The notes under the pieces were generated by a model. The model was not told the DNA's origin. It searched no databases and saw only the letters and a program-made list of their open reading frames with translations. A stretch of DNA of 64,000 nucleotides from Sinomonas sp. ASV486. Its GTDB lineage: Bacteria > Actinomycetota > Actinomycetes > Actinomycetales > Micrococcaceae. Shown here piece after piece: positions 53,760 to 61,093 of the stretch. Location: assembly GCF_030908215.1 (NCBI RefSeq), contig NZ_JAVFJK010000001.1:186001-250000 (forward strand). The letters are read 5' to 3'. A program made the translations under genes and the position numbers. Positions within the stretch are counted from its first letter, which is position 1, and every line of letters starts with the position of its first letter.

Positions 53760-53808
53760 GCCCTCATCGTCGCTGGCTCCAATCCGGTACTGCGGCGGCT
53801 TCAACTCC

Positions 53809-53837
53809 TATGTGGACAACAACTCATATGTGGACAA
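53809..53837 (-). promoter_or_regulatory. Two TTGTCCACATA motifs upstream of the second copy
   Basis: Read on the minus strand, TTGTCCACATA occurs at 53837-53827 and 53819-53809, 18 bases apart. The nearer copy ends 49 bases before the ATG, against 50 in the first gene. Confidence 0.55.
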
Positions 53838-53985
53838 GGTGCGACACGGTGGTCCGGCGTGGGCAAGGTGCCGCATCGACGCGAAGGGACGCGTTGCGGC
53901 CGGCTGGCAGCCGAGAAGGCCTTCGAGGGCCTTCCGCGCAGGAAGCACTCTTCGCGAGAGGACCTCTAGGGCGGGCCGAGTCCGG

Positions 53986-54098
53986 TGGGTGCTGCACGGA
54001 TGGCTGATCGGTACCGTGCTCCCTAGGTCTCGGATGAGACGGCACCCGGTCGGGTCTCTCTGGGTGCTGCACGGATGGCTGATCGGTACCGTGCTCCC
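53986..54098. repeat. 38-base perfect direct repeat
   Basis: 53986-54023 and 54061-54098 are identical, 75 bases apart start to start. The second runs into hairpin element copy B. The whole of 53838-54449 has no supported gene apart from these repeats. Confidence 0.8.
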
Positions 54099-54203
54099 CA
54101 GCTCTTGGCGCGTGCCGGCGCTCGGCGCTCGCGGGTTCCGCGGGATCCTGCGGGTTGAAGGCTAAAGCTGGGGAGCACGGTACCGAAAGGTGGGGAGGGA
54201 CGC
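54085..54203. repeat. 118-base hairpin element, copy B
   Basis: Copy B (54086-54203) matches copy A in order and length. Its arms are a perfect 19-base inverted repeat, GGTACCGTGCTCCCCAGCT (54085-54103) and AGCTGGGGAGCACGGTACC (54166-54184), with a 62-base loop. Confidence 0.8.
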
Positions 54204-54449
54204 GCGGGATCCTGCGGCCGCCGGCTCCGGGGCCCCAGCTTCCAGCGGCGCCTACGGGCCTCCCTCTTGCGGGTTGCGGCTTCGGCGCCTTGGCCCCGGC
54301 TTGTCGGCCTCCGGCCGATGGCTTCTGCGGCCGTCGGCATCGCGACCCCGGGGACCTTCTCCTCTGGGCCGGCCGTCCGCGATTCGCTTGACTGAAGGCG
54401 CAGCCGATCCGAAGGCGGCCTGGCCGCCCTCCCAGAGGAGATGAGAACG

Positions 54450-55358
54450 ATGGCACAGAGCCTCGTCCGGAGCGTCACGATCAATGCCCCCGTGGAAAAG
54501 GTGTTCGCCTTCTTGAGCGATCCGACCGATTGGATGCTCGCGTTCCCCAGTGAATCCGAGGTCACCGACCTCGACATCAAGCCCGGCGGAGTGGGTACGT
54601 CGGCCAAGTGGACCGCCAAGATCTTCGGCGTCAACATGTCTGTGACTCACGAGTATCGGGAAGTGATCCCCAACCAGCGCATCGTTTCCAAGGCCTCGGC
54701 CGGACCCGTTGTGACGTTTGCCCTCGAGCCGGTCGAAGGCGGGACCGCCCTCACGGTTGACGAAGACATCGACGTTCAGACGCCGCTCGTTCGCGTCCCG
54801 CTCCACGCGCTGCTGGTCAAATGGACCGAAGGCGACATTGAGGCAATGGTGGCGAACGTCAAGAGCCTCGTCGAGACGGGGCAGAAGGCGGTCACCGCTG
54901 CCGACGAGAAGCCCCGGGGCACTCACCTCCTGGCCGCGTCGGACGAGATCAGCATCGCGGCGCCGGTCGAGAGGGTGTTCGAGCTCGTCAAGGACCCCTC
55001 GGTGTGGCTGGGGGAAGACGTCGAGATCTCAAACCACACGGTCACACCCGCGGGTGTTGGGACAACGTTCACGGCGTCTTGGAAGGTTTTGGGCATCCCG
55101 CTGAAGACGACCCACGAGTACACCGAGTACGTCCCGGACGAGCACTTCACCTCGAAGTCCTCCTTTGGCCCCGAGTTCAGAATCTCCGTGGCTCCGGAGG
55201 GCAGCGGGACCAAGCTCACGTACGCATACGAGGTACTCCCGTCCAACTGGGCTGATGCGGCCGTGGACTCCCTCGTGATGAAGATGTCGGAGCGCAGCCA
55301 GACGGAACTGCTCGAGAAGATCAAGGCCACTGCTGAGGCAGGGGCCAGCCAGTCCTAG
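54450..55358 (+). CDS. Protein with two tandem SRPBCC (START-like) domains
   Basis: A 302-residue protein. Domain 1 (about 3-135) begins SLVRSVTINAPVEKVFAFLSDPTDW; domain 2 (about 162-295) begins ASDEISIAAPVERVFELVKDPSVW. Both have the helix-grip start INAPVEKVF-like and the pattern GGVGTSAKW / AGVGTTFTASW ... THEY, so one arose by duplication. This fold binds hydrophobic ligands; the ligand is unknown. GAGGAG nine bases upstream favours the ATG at 54450 over 54441. The stop overlaps, tail to tail, the stop of the next gene (CTAG). Confidence 0.85.
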   Translation: MAQSLVRSVTINAPVEKVFAFLSDPTDWMLAFPSESEVTDLDIKPGGVGTSAKWTAKIFGVNMSVTHEYREVIPNQRIVSKASAGPVVTFALEPVEGGTALTVDEDIDVQTPLVRVPLHALLVKWTEGDIEAMVANVKSLVETGQKAVTAADEKPRGTHLLAASDEISIAAPVERVFELVKDPSVWLGEDVEISNHTVTPAGVGTTFTASWKVLGIPLKTTHEYTEYVPDEHFTSKSSFGPEFRISVAPEGSGTKLTYAYEVLPSNWADAAVDSLVMKMSERSQTELLEKIKATAEAGASQS

Positions 55359-56485
55359 CCCGCGGCAGACGCCGAACGCCGGTGCACCACGTAGCCATGC
55401 CTCTCGTCGCGGTCGAGCGCAAACGGCGTTGCCACGAGCGCATCCTGAAGCATCCCGGCGAACTTGCTATACCCGACGTCGCTGAAGTCGGTTCCGGCAA
55501 CATGCCGGCGCACGAGCAACCCGGCCTCGGCGGCGGGCAGCCGCTTCCTTGCGTCCACCACCGCGCCAAGCGGTCCGCTCAGGAAGAGGGCCCGAACGGC
55601 ACGGAGGTAGGCCGCTCGGTTCTCGTCGTCGGAGGGCTCCGCGGACGACGGCGGCGCGCTGGCTTGCGTGGATGGGCTCACCCGGCGCTGGGGCTCCGGC
55701 GGGGCCGCAGGTGCCGTGGGGGCACCGGGCCGGTGGACCGCGAGCCCGCAGTGCTCTTCGACGAAGGCGCCGAGCGTGGCCGAGCCGAAGTCCTTGAACG
55801 TCACGGAGGGCCACTTCTGCCGCAGATGCTGGCCGAGGGGAGAGCCGTCGACTCTGCCTTTGACCCGCATCCCGGGGTTGCGTTCGATCGCCGCGAGGAT
55901 CTCGGCGCGGTATTCCTTGAGGGTCGGACCGGTAGCCCGGCCGGGCGCGGCGGCCGGTTTCGCTGGTGCTGGCTCAGGCGAGGCGACCTCGAGCACGTGG
56001 TACTCGTCGGCGGCCGATGCCAGGAGGCGGTTGACGGCGCCAGCGGCTGCGTGGTTGGTCGAGGCCACGATCACGCGCTTGTTGAGCTGTCGGAGCCGGC
56101 GGACGAGCGGGACGAATCCGCCGTCGCCGCTCACGATGACGAAGGTATCCGTCCACGGCCGGTCCTGAGCCTCAGCAAGGACGTCGACGCACATTTGGAT
56201 GTCCGCCGCGTTCTTGACGTTCCGGGTGAAGGAGAAGACCTGGACGGCCTCGATCCCGTGGGCGAGGAGATCGTCCTGATAGGAGCGCATGGCCGGCTGG
56301 GCCCAGTTCGCGTAGGCGCGGATAGCCGTGGCCCGGGCCCGGTTCCCGTTGTGGAGGAGGCTCAGGAGCTGCCTGGCGATCGGCGCCAGTGGCACCGAGC
56401 CCACGTCCTTGGAATACCCTCCGAACAGATTCTCCAGATCAATGAATACGGCAGCGTTTCCCTGACGCTGAGCAGCCTCGGCCAT
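55355..56485 (-). CDS. NYN-domain ribonuclease-like protein with two LOTUS/OST-HTH-like domains
   Basis: A 376-residue protein. Residues about 10-160 form a NYN (PIN-like) domain: NAAVFIDLENL carries the first acidic residue, then AADIQMCVDVLAEA and TFVIVSGDGGFVPLVRRLR the others. A Pro/Ala linker leads to a LOTUS/OST-HTH-like domain (LKEYRAEILAAIERNPGMRV ... FKDFGSATLGAFVEE). After a second linker a similar region occurs at the C-terminus (FSDVGYSKFAGMLQDAL ... HGYVVHRR). This arrangement suggests RNA binding plus cleavage. Start uncertain: an ATG at 56527 adds 14 residues. Confidence 0.8.
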   Translation of the reverse strand: MAEAAQRQGNAAVFIDLENLFGGYSKDVGSVPLAPIARQLLSLLHNGNRARATAIRAYANWAQPAMRSYQDDLLAHGIEAVQVFSFTRNVKNAADIQMCVDVLAEAQDRPWTDTFVIVSGDGGFVPLVRRLRQLNKRVIVASTNHAAAGAVNRLLASAADEYHVLEVASPEPAPAKPAAAPGRATGPTLKEYRAEILAAIERNPGMRVKGRVDGSPLGQHLRQKWPSVTFKDFGSATLGAFVEEHCGLAVHRPGAPTAPAAPPEPQRRVSPSTQASAPPSSAEPSDDENRAAYLRAVRALFLSGPLGAVVDARKRLPAAEAGLLVRRHVAGTDFSDVGYSKFAGMLQDALVATPFALDRDERHGYVVHRRSASAAG

Positions 56486-56601
56486 TCGTCCCCCCAAGCG
56501 GTCCCTCAGATTGAGGAATTCTCCCATGCCGCGTGCAGGACTCGGTCTCGGGCGGCCGCGGGCGGACCGGTCGGGCAGGGGCCCGTGTACCATGGGCCGA
56601 T

Positions 56602-56630
56602 TTAACTTCCGGTCCCATGAGGCGTACAGT
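56602..56630 (+). promoter_or_regulatory. Predicted infA operon promoter
   Basis: TTAACT (56602-56607), 17 bases, TACAGT (56625-56630). It gives a leader of about 110 bases before infA. Confidence 0.5.
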
Positions 56631-56747
56631 TGTGTGTTGGCTGTCGGTCCTCCCATGCCCTTTTGGGGGTGCGGGGACGCCAGTCGTCAAACCATACACG
56701 TCCGTCGGGGGCACAGTGCGCCCGGCGGCAGACAGTAAGCGGAGGCT

Positions 56748-56969
56748 ATGGCCAAGAAGGACGGTGTCATCGAGATCGAGGGCGTCGTGACTGAAGCGCT
56801 GCCCAACGCGATGTTCCGCGTTGAGCTGACGAACAAGCACGTCGTACTTGCTCACATCTCGGGGAAGATGCGCCAGCACTACATTCGCATCCTCCCTGAG
56901 GACCGCGTAGTGGTGGAGCTCAGCCCGTACGACCTGACCCGCGGCCGGATCGTCTACCGCTACAAGTAA
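56748..56969 (+). CDS. infA: Translation initiation factor IF-1
   Basis: A 73-residue OB-fold protein binding the 30S A site. [21 protein letters not shown] and [33 protein letters not shown]-type blocks are the normal actinobacterial form. It opens the infA-rpmJ-rpsM-rpsK cluster. Confidence 0.98.
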   Translation: MAKKDGVIEIEGVVTEALPNAMFRVELTNKHVVLAHISGKMRQHYIRILPEDRVVVELSPYDLTRGRIVYRYK

Positions 56970-57034
56970 GCAGCACGCCCGGGGGCACCCGGGCGTTCAT
57001 GCTGACCACCTGCAGAACACGCAAAGGGAACACC

Positions 57035-57148
57035 ATGAAGGTCAAGCCGAGCGTCAAGCAGATCTGCGACAAGTGCAAGGTGATCCGCCGTAACGGGCGG
57101 GTCATGGTGATCTGCGAGAACCCGCGCCACAAGCAGCGCCAGGGCTGA
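57035..57148 (+). CDS. rpmJ: Large ribosomal subunit protein bL36, zinc-binding form
   Basis: A 37-residue protein, [20 protein letters not shown] start. Cys11, Cys14, Cys27 and His32 are all present, so this is the zinc (C+) form, as opposed to the zinc-free paralogue some actinobacteria carry. AAAGGGA lies about seven bases upstream. Confidence 0.97.
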   Translation: MKVKPSVKQICDKCKVIRRNGRVMVICENPRHKQRQG

Positions 57149-57333
57149 TCCTTCCCCGTCAGGGAGAGGGACTAACCCGGGCAACGCCCACGCAATAACT
57201 AGAGAAGGCAGCACAAGCTGCGCTGGGACGAATGGGCCCGGACAGCTGACCCCCGGTCCGGAGGCTGGGGCCGCTCGAGAACGAGCGGGTGTACTGCCTA
57301 CGACCTCCGGTGAACACAAGGAGAACCGCCACT

Positions 57334-57711
57334 ATGGCTCGTCTCGCTGGCGTTGACATTCCCCGCGAAAAGCGGCTGGAAATCGCGCTTACTTACATCT
57401 ATGGCGTGGGTCGCACCCGTGCAAAGGAAACGCTCGCTGCCACGGGCATCAGCGCGGACGTCCGGGTCAAGGACCTGACGGACGCCGAGCTGGTCCAGCT
57501 GCGTGACTACATCGAGGGCAACTACAAGGTTGAGGGTGACCTCCGCCGCGAGGTGGCCGCCGACATCCGCCGCAAGGTCGAGATCGGCAGCTACGAGGGT
57601 CTGCGCCACCGCCGGGGTCTCCCGGTCCGCGGCCAGCGCACCAAGACCAACGCTCGCACCCGCAAGGGTCCGAAGCGCACCGTCGCCGGCAAGAAGAAGG
57701 CCGGCCGCTGA
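57334..57711 (+). CDS. rpsM: Small ribosomal subunit protein uS13
   Basis: A 125-residue protein; [20 protein letters not shown] and [19 protein letters not shown] are conserved. AAGGAG lies about ten bases before the ATG. A 185-base leader after rpmJ has no gene. Confidence 0.98.
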   Translation: MARLAGVDIPREKRLEIALTYIYGVGRTRAKETLAATGISADVRVKDLTDAELVQLRDYIEGNYKVEGDLRREVAADIRRKVEIGSYEGLRHRRGLPVRGQRTKTNARTRKGPKRTVAGKKKAGR

Positions 57712-57755
57712 TAGCGGCTTCGGTCACCCAGAAACCTCAGGTAGGAGAGAGCTAA

Positions 57756-58157
57756 ATGCCCCCGAAGACTCGTGCTGCGGTCCGCAAGCCGCGCCGCAAG
57801 GACAAGAAGAATATCGCGCTCGGTCAGGCGCACATCAAGAGCACCTTCAACAACACCATCGTGTCCATCACGGACCCGTCCGGTGCTGTGATCTCGTGGG
57901 CCTCGGCCGGTGAGGTCGGCTTCAAGGGCTCCCGCAAGTCCACCCCGTACGCCGCCCAGCAGGCTGCGGAGTCGGCTGCGAAGCGCGCCCAGGAGCATGG
58001 CCTCCGCAAGGTCGACGTGTTCGTGAAGGGTCCGGGTTCGGGCCGCGAGACCGCGATCCGCGCGCTGCAGGCCGCTGGCCTCGAGGTCGGTTCCATCTCG
58101 GACGTGACCCCGAGCGCGCACAACGGCTGCCGCCCGCCCAAGCGCCGCCGCGTCTAA
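57756..58157 (+). CDS. rpsK: Small ribosomal subunit protein uS11
   Basis: A 133-residue platform protein: [19 protein letters not shown] and [13 protein letters not shown]-like C-terminus. There is no rpsD (S4) between rpsK and rpoA, as in other actinobacteria of this group. Confidence 0.98.
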   Translation: MPPKTRAAVRKPRRKDKKNIALGQAHIKSTFNNTIVSITDPSGAVISWASAGEVGFKGSRKSTPYAAQQAAESAAKRAQEHGLRKVDVFVKGPGSGRETAIRALQAAGLEVGSISDVTPSAHNGCRPPKRRRV

Positions 58158-58202
58158 CAAGTTGCCGGGGCCGGTGGGACCCGTCCGCGAGAGGTGACCG
58201 CC

Positions 58203-58236
58203 CGGCGTCGTGCGTCAGAAATGGCGCACGACGCCG
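58203..58236 (+). terminator. Hairpin between rpsK and rpoA
   Basis: CGGCGTCGTGCG (58203-58214) / CGCACGACGCCG (58225-58236), perfect 12-base stem, ten-base loop, no T-tract. Member of the CGCACGACG family. Confidence 0.65.
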
Positions 58237-58306
58237 AGTGCCCGCCTCGAACGGATGCCCCGCCTGGCTTCATTACTTAGTTCAGACCCCATCCATCTGT
58301 GTTGCG

Positions 58307-58317
58307 TCATATAGCGG
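58307..58317 (+). promoter_or_regulatory. Possible rpoA promoter element shared with rpoB
   Basis: TCATATAGCGG, identical to 13244-13254 before rpoB. If CATATA is a -10, transcription would start near 58320 and leave a short leader containing AAAGGA (58328-58333). Confidence 0.35.
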
Positions 58318-58340
58318 ATGCTTCCTGAAAGGAAAACCAA

Positions 58341-59354
58341 GTGCTCATTGCACAGCGCCCCACCCTGTCTGAAGAAGTAGTATCCGAAAACCGCTCCCGC
58401 TTCGTCATCGAGCCGCTGGAGCCGGGCTTCGGGTACACCCTGGGCAACTCGCTGCGCCGTACGCTGCTCTCCTCGATCCCGGGGGCGGCAGTGACCAGCA
58501 TCCGCATCGACGGCGTGCTGCACGAATTCACCACGGTCGAGGGGGTCAAGGAGGATGTCACCGAGATCATCCTCAACCTCAAGAGCCTCTCGATTTCCTC
58601 GGATCAGGACGAGCCCGTCGTCGCGTACCTGCGCAAGCAGGGCCCCGGCGTCGTGACCGCCGCGGACATCGCGCCGCCGGCCGGCGTGGAGATCCACAAC
58701 CCGGATCTGCACATCGCCACCCTGAACTCCAAGGGCAAGTTCGAGCTCGAGCTGACCATCGAGCGCGGCCGCGGCTACGTGTCTGCGGCGCAGAACAAGT
58801 CCGGGGATGCGGAGATCGGCCGGATTCCGGTGGACTCGATCTACTCGCCCGTGCTGAAGGTGACCTTCCGCGTGGAGGCGACCCGTGTTGAGCAGCGCAC
58901 CGACTTCGACAAGCTCATTGTCGACGTCGAGACGAAGCCGGCCATCGTGCCGCGCGACGCCGTTGCTTCCGCCGGCACCACCCTCGTGGAGCTGTTCGGT
59001 CTCGCCCGCGAGCTGAACACCGCCGCCGAGGGCATCGAGATCGGCCCGTCCCCGACGGATGCCGCACTCGCCGCGGACATGGCGCTTCCGATCGAGGATC
59101 TGGACCTCACCGTCCGTTCGTACAACTGCCTCAAGCGCGAGGGCATCCACTCCGTGGGTGAGCTCGTGGCCCGTTCCGAGGCGGACCTGATGGACATCCG
59201 GAACTTCGGCGCGAAGTCGATCGACGAGGTCAAGGCCAAGCTCCTCGAGCTCGGCCTCTCGCTGAAGGATTCGCCCGTCGGATTCGACCCCCTCGCCGCG
59301 CGCGCTGCCGCGGGCGACGAGGACGACGCTGCCTTCAGCGACGACGAGCTCTAA
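58341..59354 (+). CDS. rpoA: RNA polymerase alpha subunit
   Basis: A 337-residue protein: N-terminal dimerisation domain ([28 protein letters not shown]) and C-terminal UP-element-binding domain ([22 protein letters not shown] ... [14 protein letters not shown]). The end is an acidic tail ([13 protein letters not shown]). GTG start with GAAAGGA about eight bases upstream. Confidence 0.98.
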   Translation: MLIAQRPTLSEEVVSENRSRFVIEPLEPGFGYTLGNSLRRTLLSSIPGAAVTSIRIDGVLHEFTTVEGVKEDVTEIILNLKSLSISSDQDEPVVAYLRKQGPGVVTAADIAPPAGVEIHNPDLHIATLNSKGKFELELTIERGRGYVSAAQNKSGDAEIGRIPVDSIYSPVLKVTFRVEATRVEQRTDFDKLIVDVETKPAIVPRDAVASAGTTLVELFGLARELNTAAEGIEIGPSPTDAALAADMALPIEDLDLTVRSYNCLKREGIHSVGELVARSEADLMDIRNFGAKSIDEVKAKLLELGLSLKDSPVGFDPLAARAAAGDEDDAAFSDDEL

Positions 59355-59367
59355 GACAATTCTGCCC

Positions 59368-59390
59368 GCTGCCGGTCCCGTGCCGGCAGC
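59368..59390 (+). other. Intercistronic hairpin rpoA-rplQ
   Basis: GCTGCCGG (59368-59375) / CCGGCAGC (59383-59390), loop of seven. No T-tract. Confidence 0.4.
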
Positions 59391-59413
59391 GTCCCACACG
59401 AGGAGAAACTACT

Positions 59414-60058
59414 ATGCCAGCACCCGCCAAGGGCCCGCGTCTGGGCGGTGGCGCTGCTCACGAGCGCCTCATGCTCGCGAACCTTGCTACGGCTCTTTTC
59501 GAGCACAAGCGGATTACCACCACCGTGACGAAGGCCAAGCGCCTCCGCCCGGTCGCCGAGCGCCTCATCACGTTCGCGAAGCGCGGCGACCTCGCCTCGC
59601 GCCGCCGTGTCCAGGCCGCCATCTCGGCGCGCACCAACACGAACAAGGGCATCATCCACGAGCTCTTCACCGAGATCGCCCCGCAGATGGCGGAGCGCAA
59701 CGGTGGCTACACCCGCATCACCAAGATCGGCAACCGCAAGGGCGACAACGCGCCCATGGCTGTCATCGAGCTCGTGCTCGAGCCGATCTCGGGCAAGCAG
59801 GCTGTGGTGAAGGAGGCCTCCTCGGCCACCGCCAAGGCTGCCCCCAAGGCTGACGCCACCGTCGAGGCTCCGGCCGTTGAGGTCGAGGAGACCGAGGCTG
59901 TCGAGGCTGAGGTCGCCGAGTCGGAGACCGAGGTTGTCAAGGAGGAGGCCGCCGAGGCCGAGTCCGCTGCTGAGGCTTCCCGCGAGACCGCAGCCGAGGC
60001 CGAGTCCGCCGAGGCCGAGGCTGCTGCCAACGAGAACGCCGAGAAGCGCTCCCGCTGA
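59414..60058 (+). CDS. rplQ: Large ribosomal subunit protein bL17 with acidic tail
   Basis: A 214-residue protein. The core ([19 protein letters not shown] ... [24 protein letters not shown]) ends near residue 125; the remaining 90 residues are Glu/Ala/Val-rich low complexity, ending with a basic EKRSR. E. coli L17 is 127 residues. The last r-protein gene of this cluster. Confidence 0.96.
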   Translation: MPAPAKGPRLGGGAAHERLMLANLATALFEHKRITTTVTKAKRLRPVAERLITFAKRGDLASRRRVQAAISARTNTNKGIIHELFTEIAPQMAERNGGYTRITKIGNRKGDNAPMAVIELVLEPISGKQAVVKEASSATAKAAPKADATVEAPAVEVEETEAVEAEVAESETEVVKEEAAEAESAAEASRETAAEAESAEAEAAANENAEKRSR

Positions 60059-60078
60059 AACGCGCCATGACGCCTCGA

Positions 60079-60090
60079 TAGACTGGGCTC
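60079..60090 (+). promoter_or_regulatory. Candidate leaderless promoter of truA
   Basis: TAGACT (60079-60084), six bases, then ATG at 60091: the same geometry as before narG. The -35 region is weak. The promoter lies upstream of the rplQ terminator, so transcripts from it must pass the hairpin. Confidence 0.4.
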
Positions 60091-61083
60091 ATGAGTGCAG
60101 AGAAGGCCCCCGTTCCCGATTCTGGGAACGGGGGCCTTCTGGCGTCTTCGGGGGGTCCTGGGACGCCTCTGGTGGTCTCTGGGGCGCACGACGGCGCGGG
60201 CTCGGGCGCCGCTCTTCAGAGCCGTTCGGTGCGGGTGCGGCTCGATCTCGCGTACGACGGCGCGCCGTTCAGCGGCTGGGCCATGCAGCCCGGGCTTCGC
60301 ACGGCTCAGGGGACGCTCGAGGAGGCGCTCGCGCTCCTGTTGCGTCGGCCGGTCCGTGTGGTGGTCGCCGGGCGCACCGATGCTGGGGTGCACGCGCGCG
60401 GGCAGGTGGTGCATCTGGACCTCACGGGGGACGAGTGGGCCGGTCTCTCGCGGCGGTCATCGGAGTCGCCGGAGCACGCCCTCGTGCGGAGGCTGGGCGG
60501 CGCTCTGAGCCGCGTGCTCGGGGAGGCGACGGGCGCGCTCGTGGTGCATCGCGCGGTCGTTCCTCCGCCGGGGTTCGACGCGCGGTTCTCGGCGCTGTGG
60601 AGGCGCTATTCGTACCGGATCGCGGACCGGCCCGAGGACTGGGACCCGGTGCTGCGCGGTACGACGCTGTGGCACCGCGCGGAGGTGGACGTGGCGCGCA
60701 TGAACGCCGCCGCCGAGCAGCTTCTGGGGCTCCAGGACTTCCTCGCGTTCTGCAAGCCGCGGGAGGGGTCCACGACGGTCCGGACGCTCGAGGAGCTCTC
60801 GTTCGAGCGGCTGGACGGCGGCGTGGTGGTTGCCCGGGTGCGCGCGGACGCCTTCTGCCACACCATGGTGCGCGCCCTCGTCGGCTCGGCGCTGCGGGTG
60901 GGGGAGGGGCTCGAGAGCGTTGAGTGGCTGCACGAGCGCATGCTCGCCCGTGTGCGGGACGCGAAGACGCGCCTCGCGCCGGCGCACCCGCTCGTGCTCG
61001 AGGAGGTCGGGTACCCGGAATCCGCGGCGGAGATGGCCGAGCGGGCGGAGCTCACGCGGGCACGACGGGAGCAGATCAGCTGA
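60091..61083 (+). CDS. truA: tRNA pseudouridine(38-40) synthase TruA
   Basis: A 330-residue enzyme when started at 60091. The catalytic Asp is in AGRTDAGVHARGQVVHLDL. The recognisable fold starts at VRVRLDLAYDGAPFSGWA (about residue 47), so a start at GTG 60229 would give a normal 284-residue protein. The ATG at 60091 has a leaderless-type -10 but makes the first 46 residues partly from a terminator hairpin and the CGCACGACGGCG element (60185-60196). Which start is used is not settled. It converges with the acyltransferase gene (10-base gap). Confidence 0.9.
   Translation: MSAEKAPVPDSGNGGLLASSGGPGTPLVVSGAHDGAGSGAALQSRSVRVRLDLAYDGAPFSGWAMQPGLRTAQGTLEEALALLLRRPVRVVVAGRTDAGVHARGQVVHLDLTGDEWAGLSRRSSESPEHALVRRLGGALSRVLGEATGALVVHRAVVPPPGFDARFSALWRRYSYRIADRPEDWDPVLRGTTLWHRAEVDVARMNAAAEQLLGLQDFLAFCKPREGSTTVRTLEELSFERLDGGVVVARVRADAFCHTMVRALVGSALRVGEGLESVEWLHERMLARVRDAKTRLAPAHPLVLEEVGYPESAAEMAERAELTRARREQIS
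60101..60140 (+). terminator. Terminator hairpin lying inside the 5' part of the truA frame
   Basis: A perfect 17-base stem (60101-60117 with 60124-60140), loop GATTCT. It is the likely end of the rpoA-rplQ transcript, but it falls in codons 4-17 of the truA frame if that starts at 60091. Confidence 0.8.
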
Positions 61084-61093
61084 GACGGCGTGC

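Noticed and set aside
38057-53837. DnaA-box-like TTGTCCACA sites considered as a replication origin
   Set aside because: Only one and two boxes at separate places, and no dnaA, dnaN or gyrase genes nearby.
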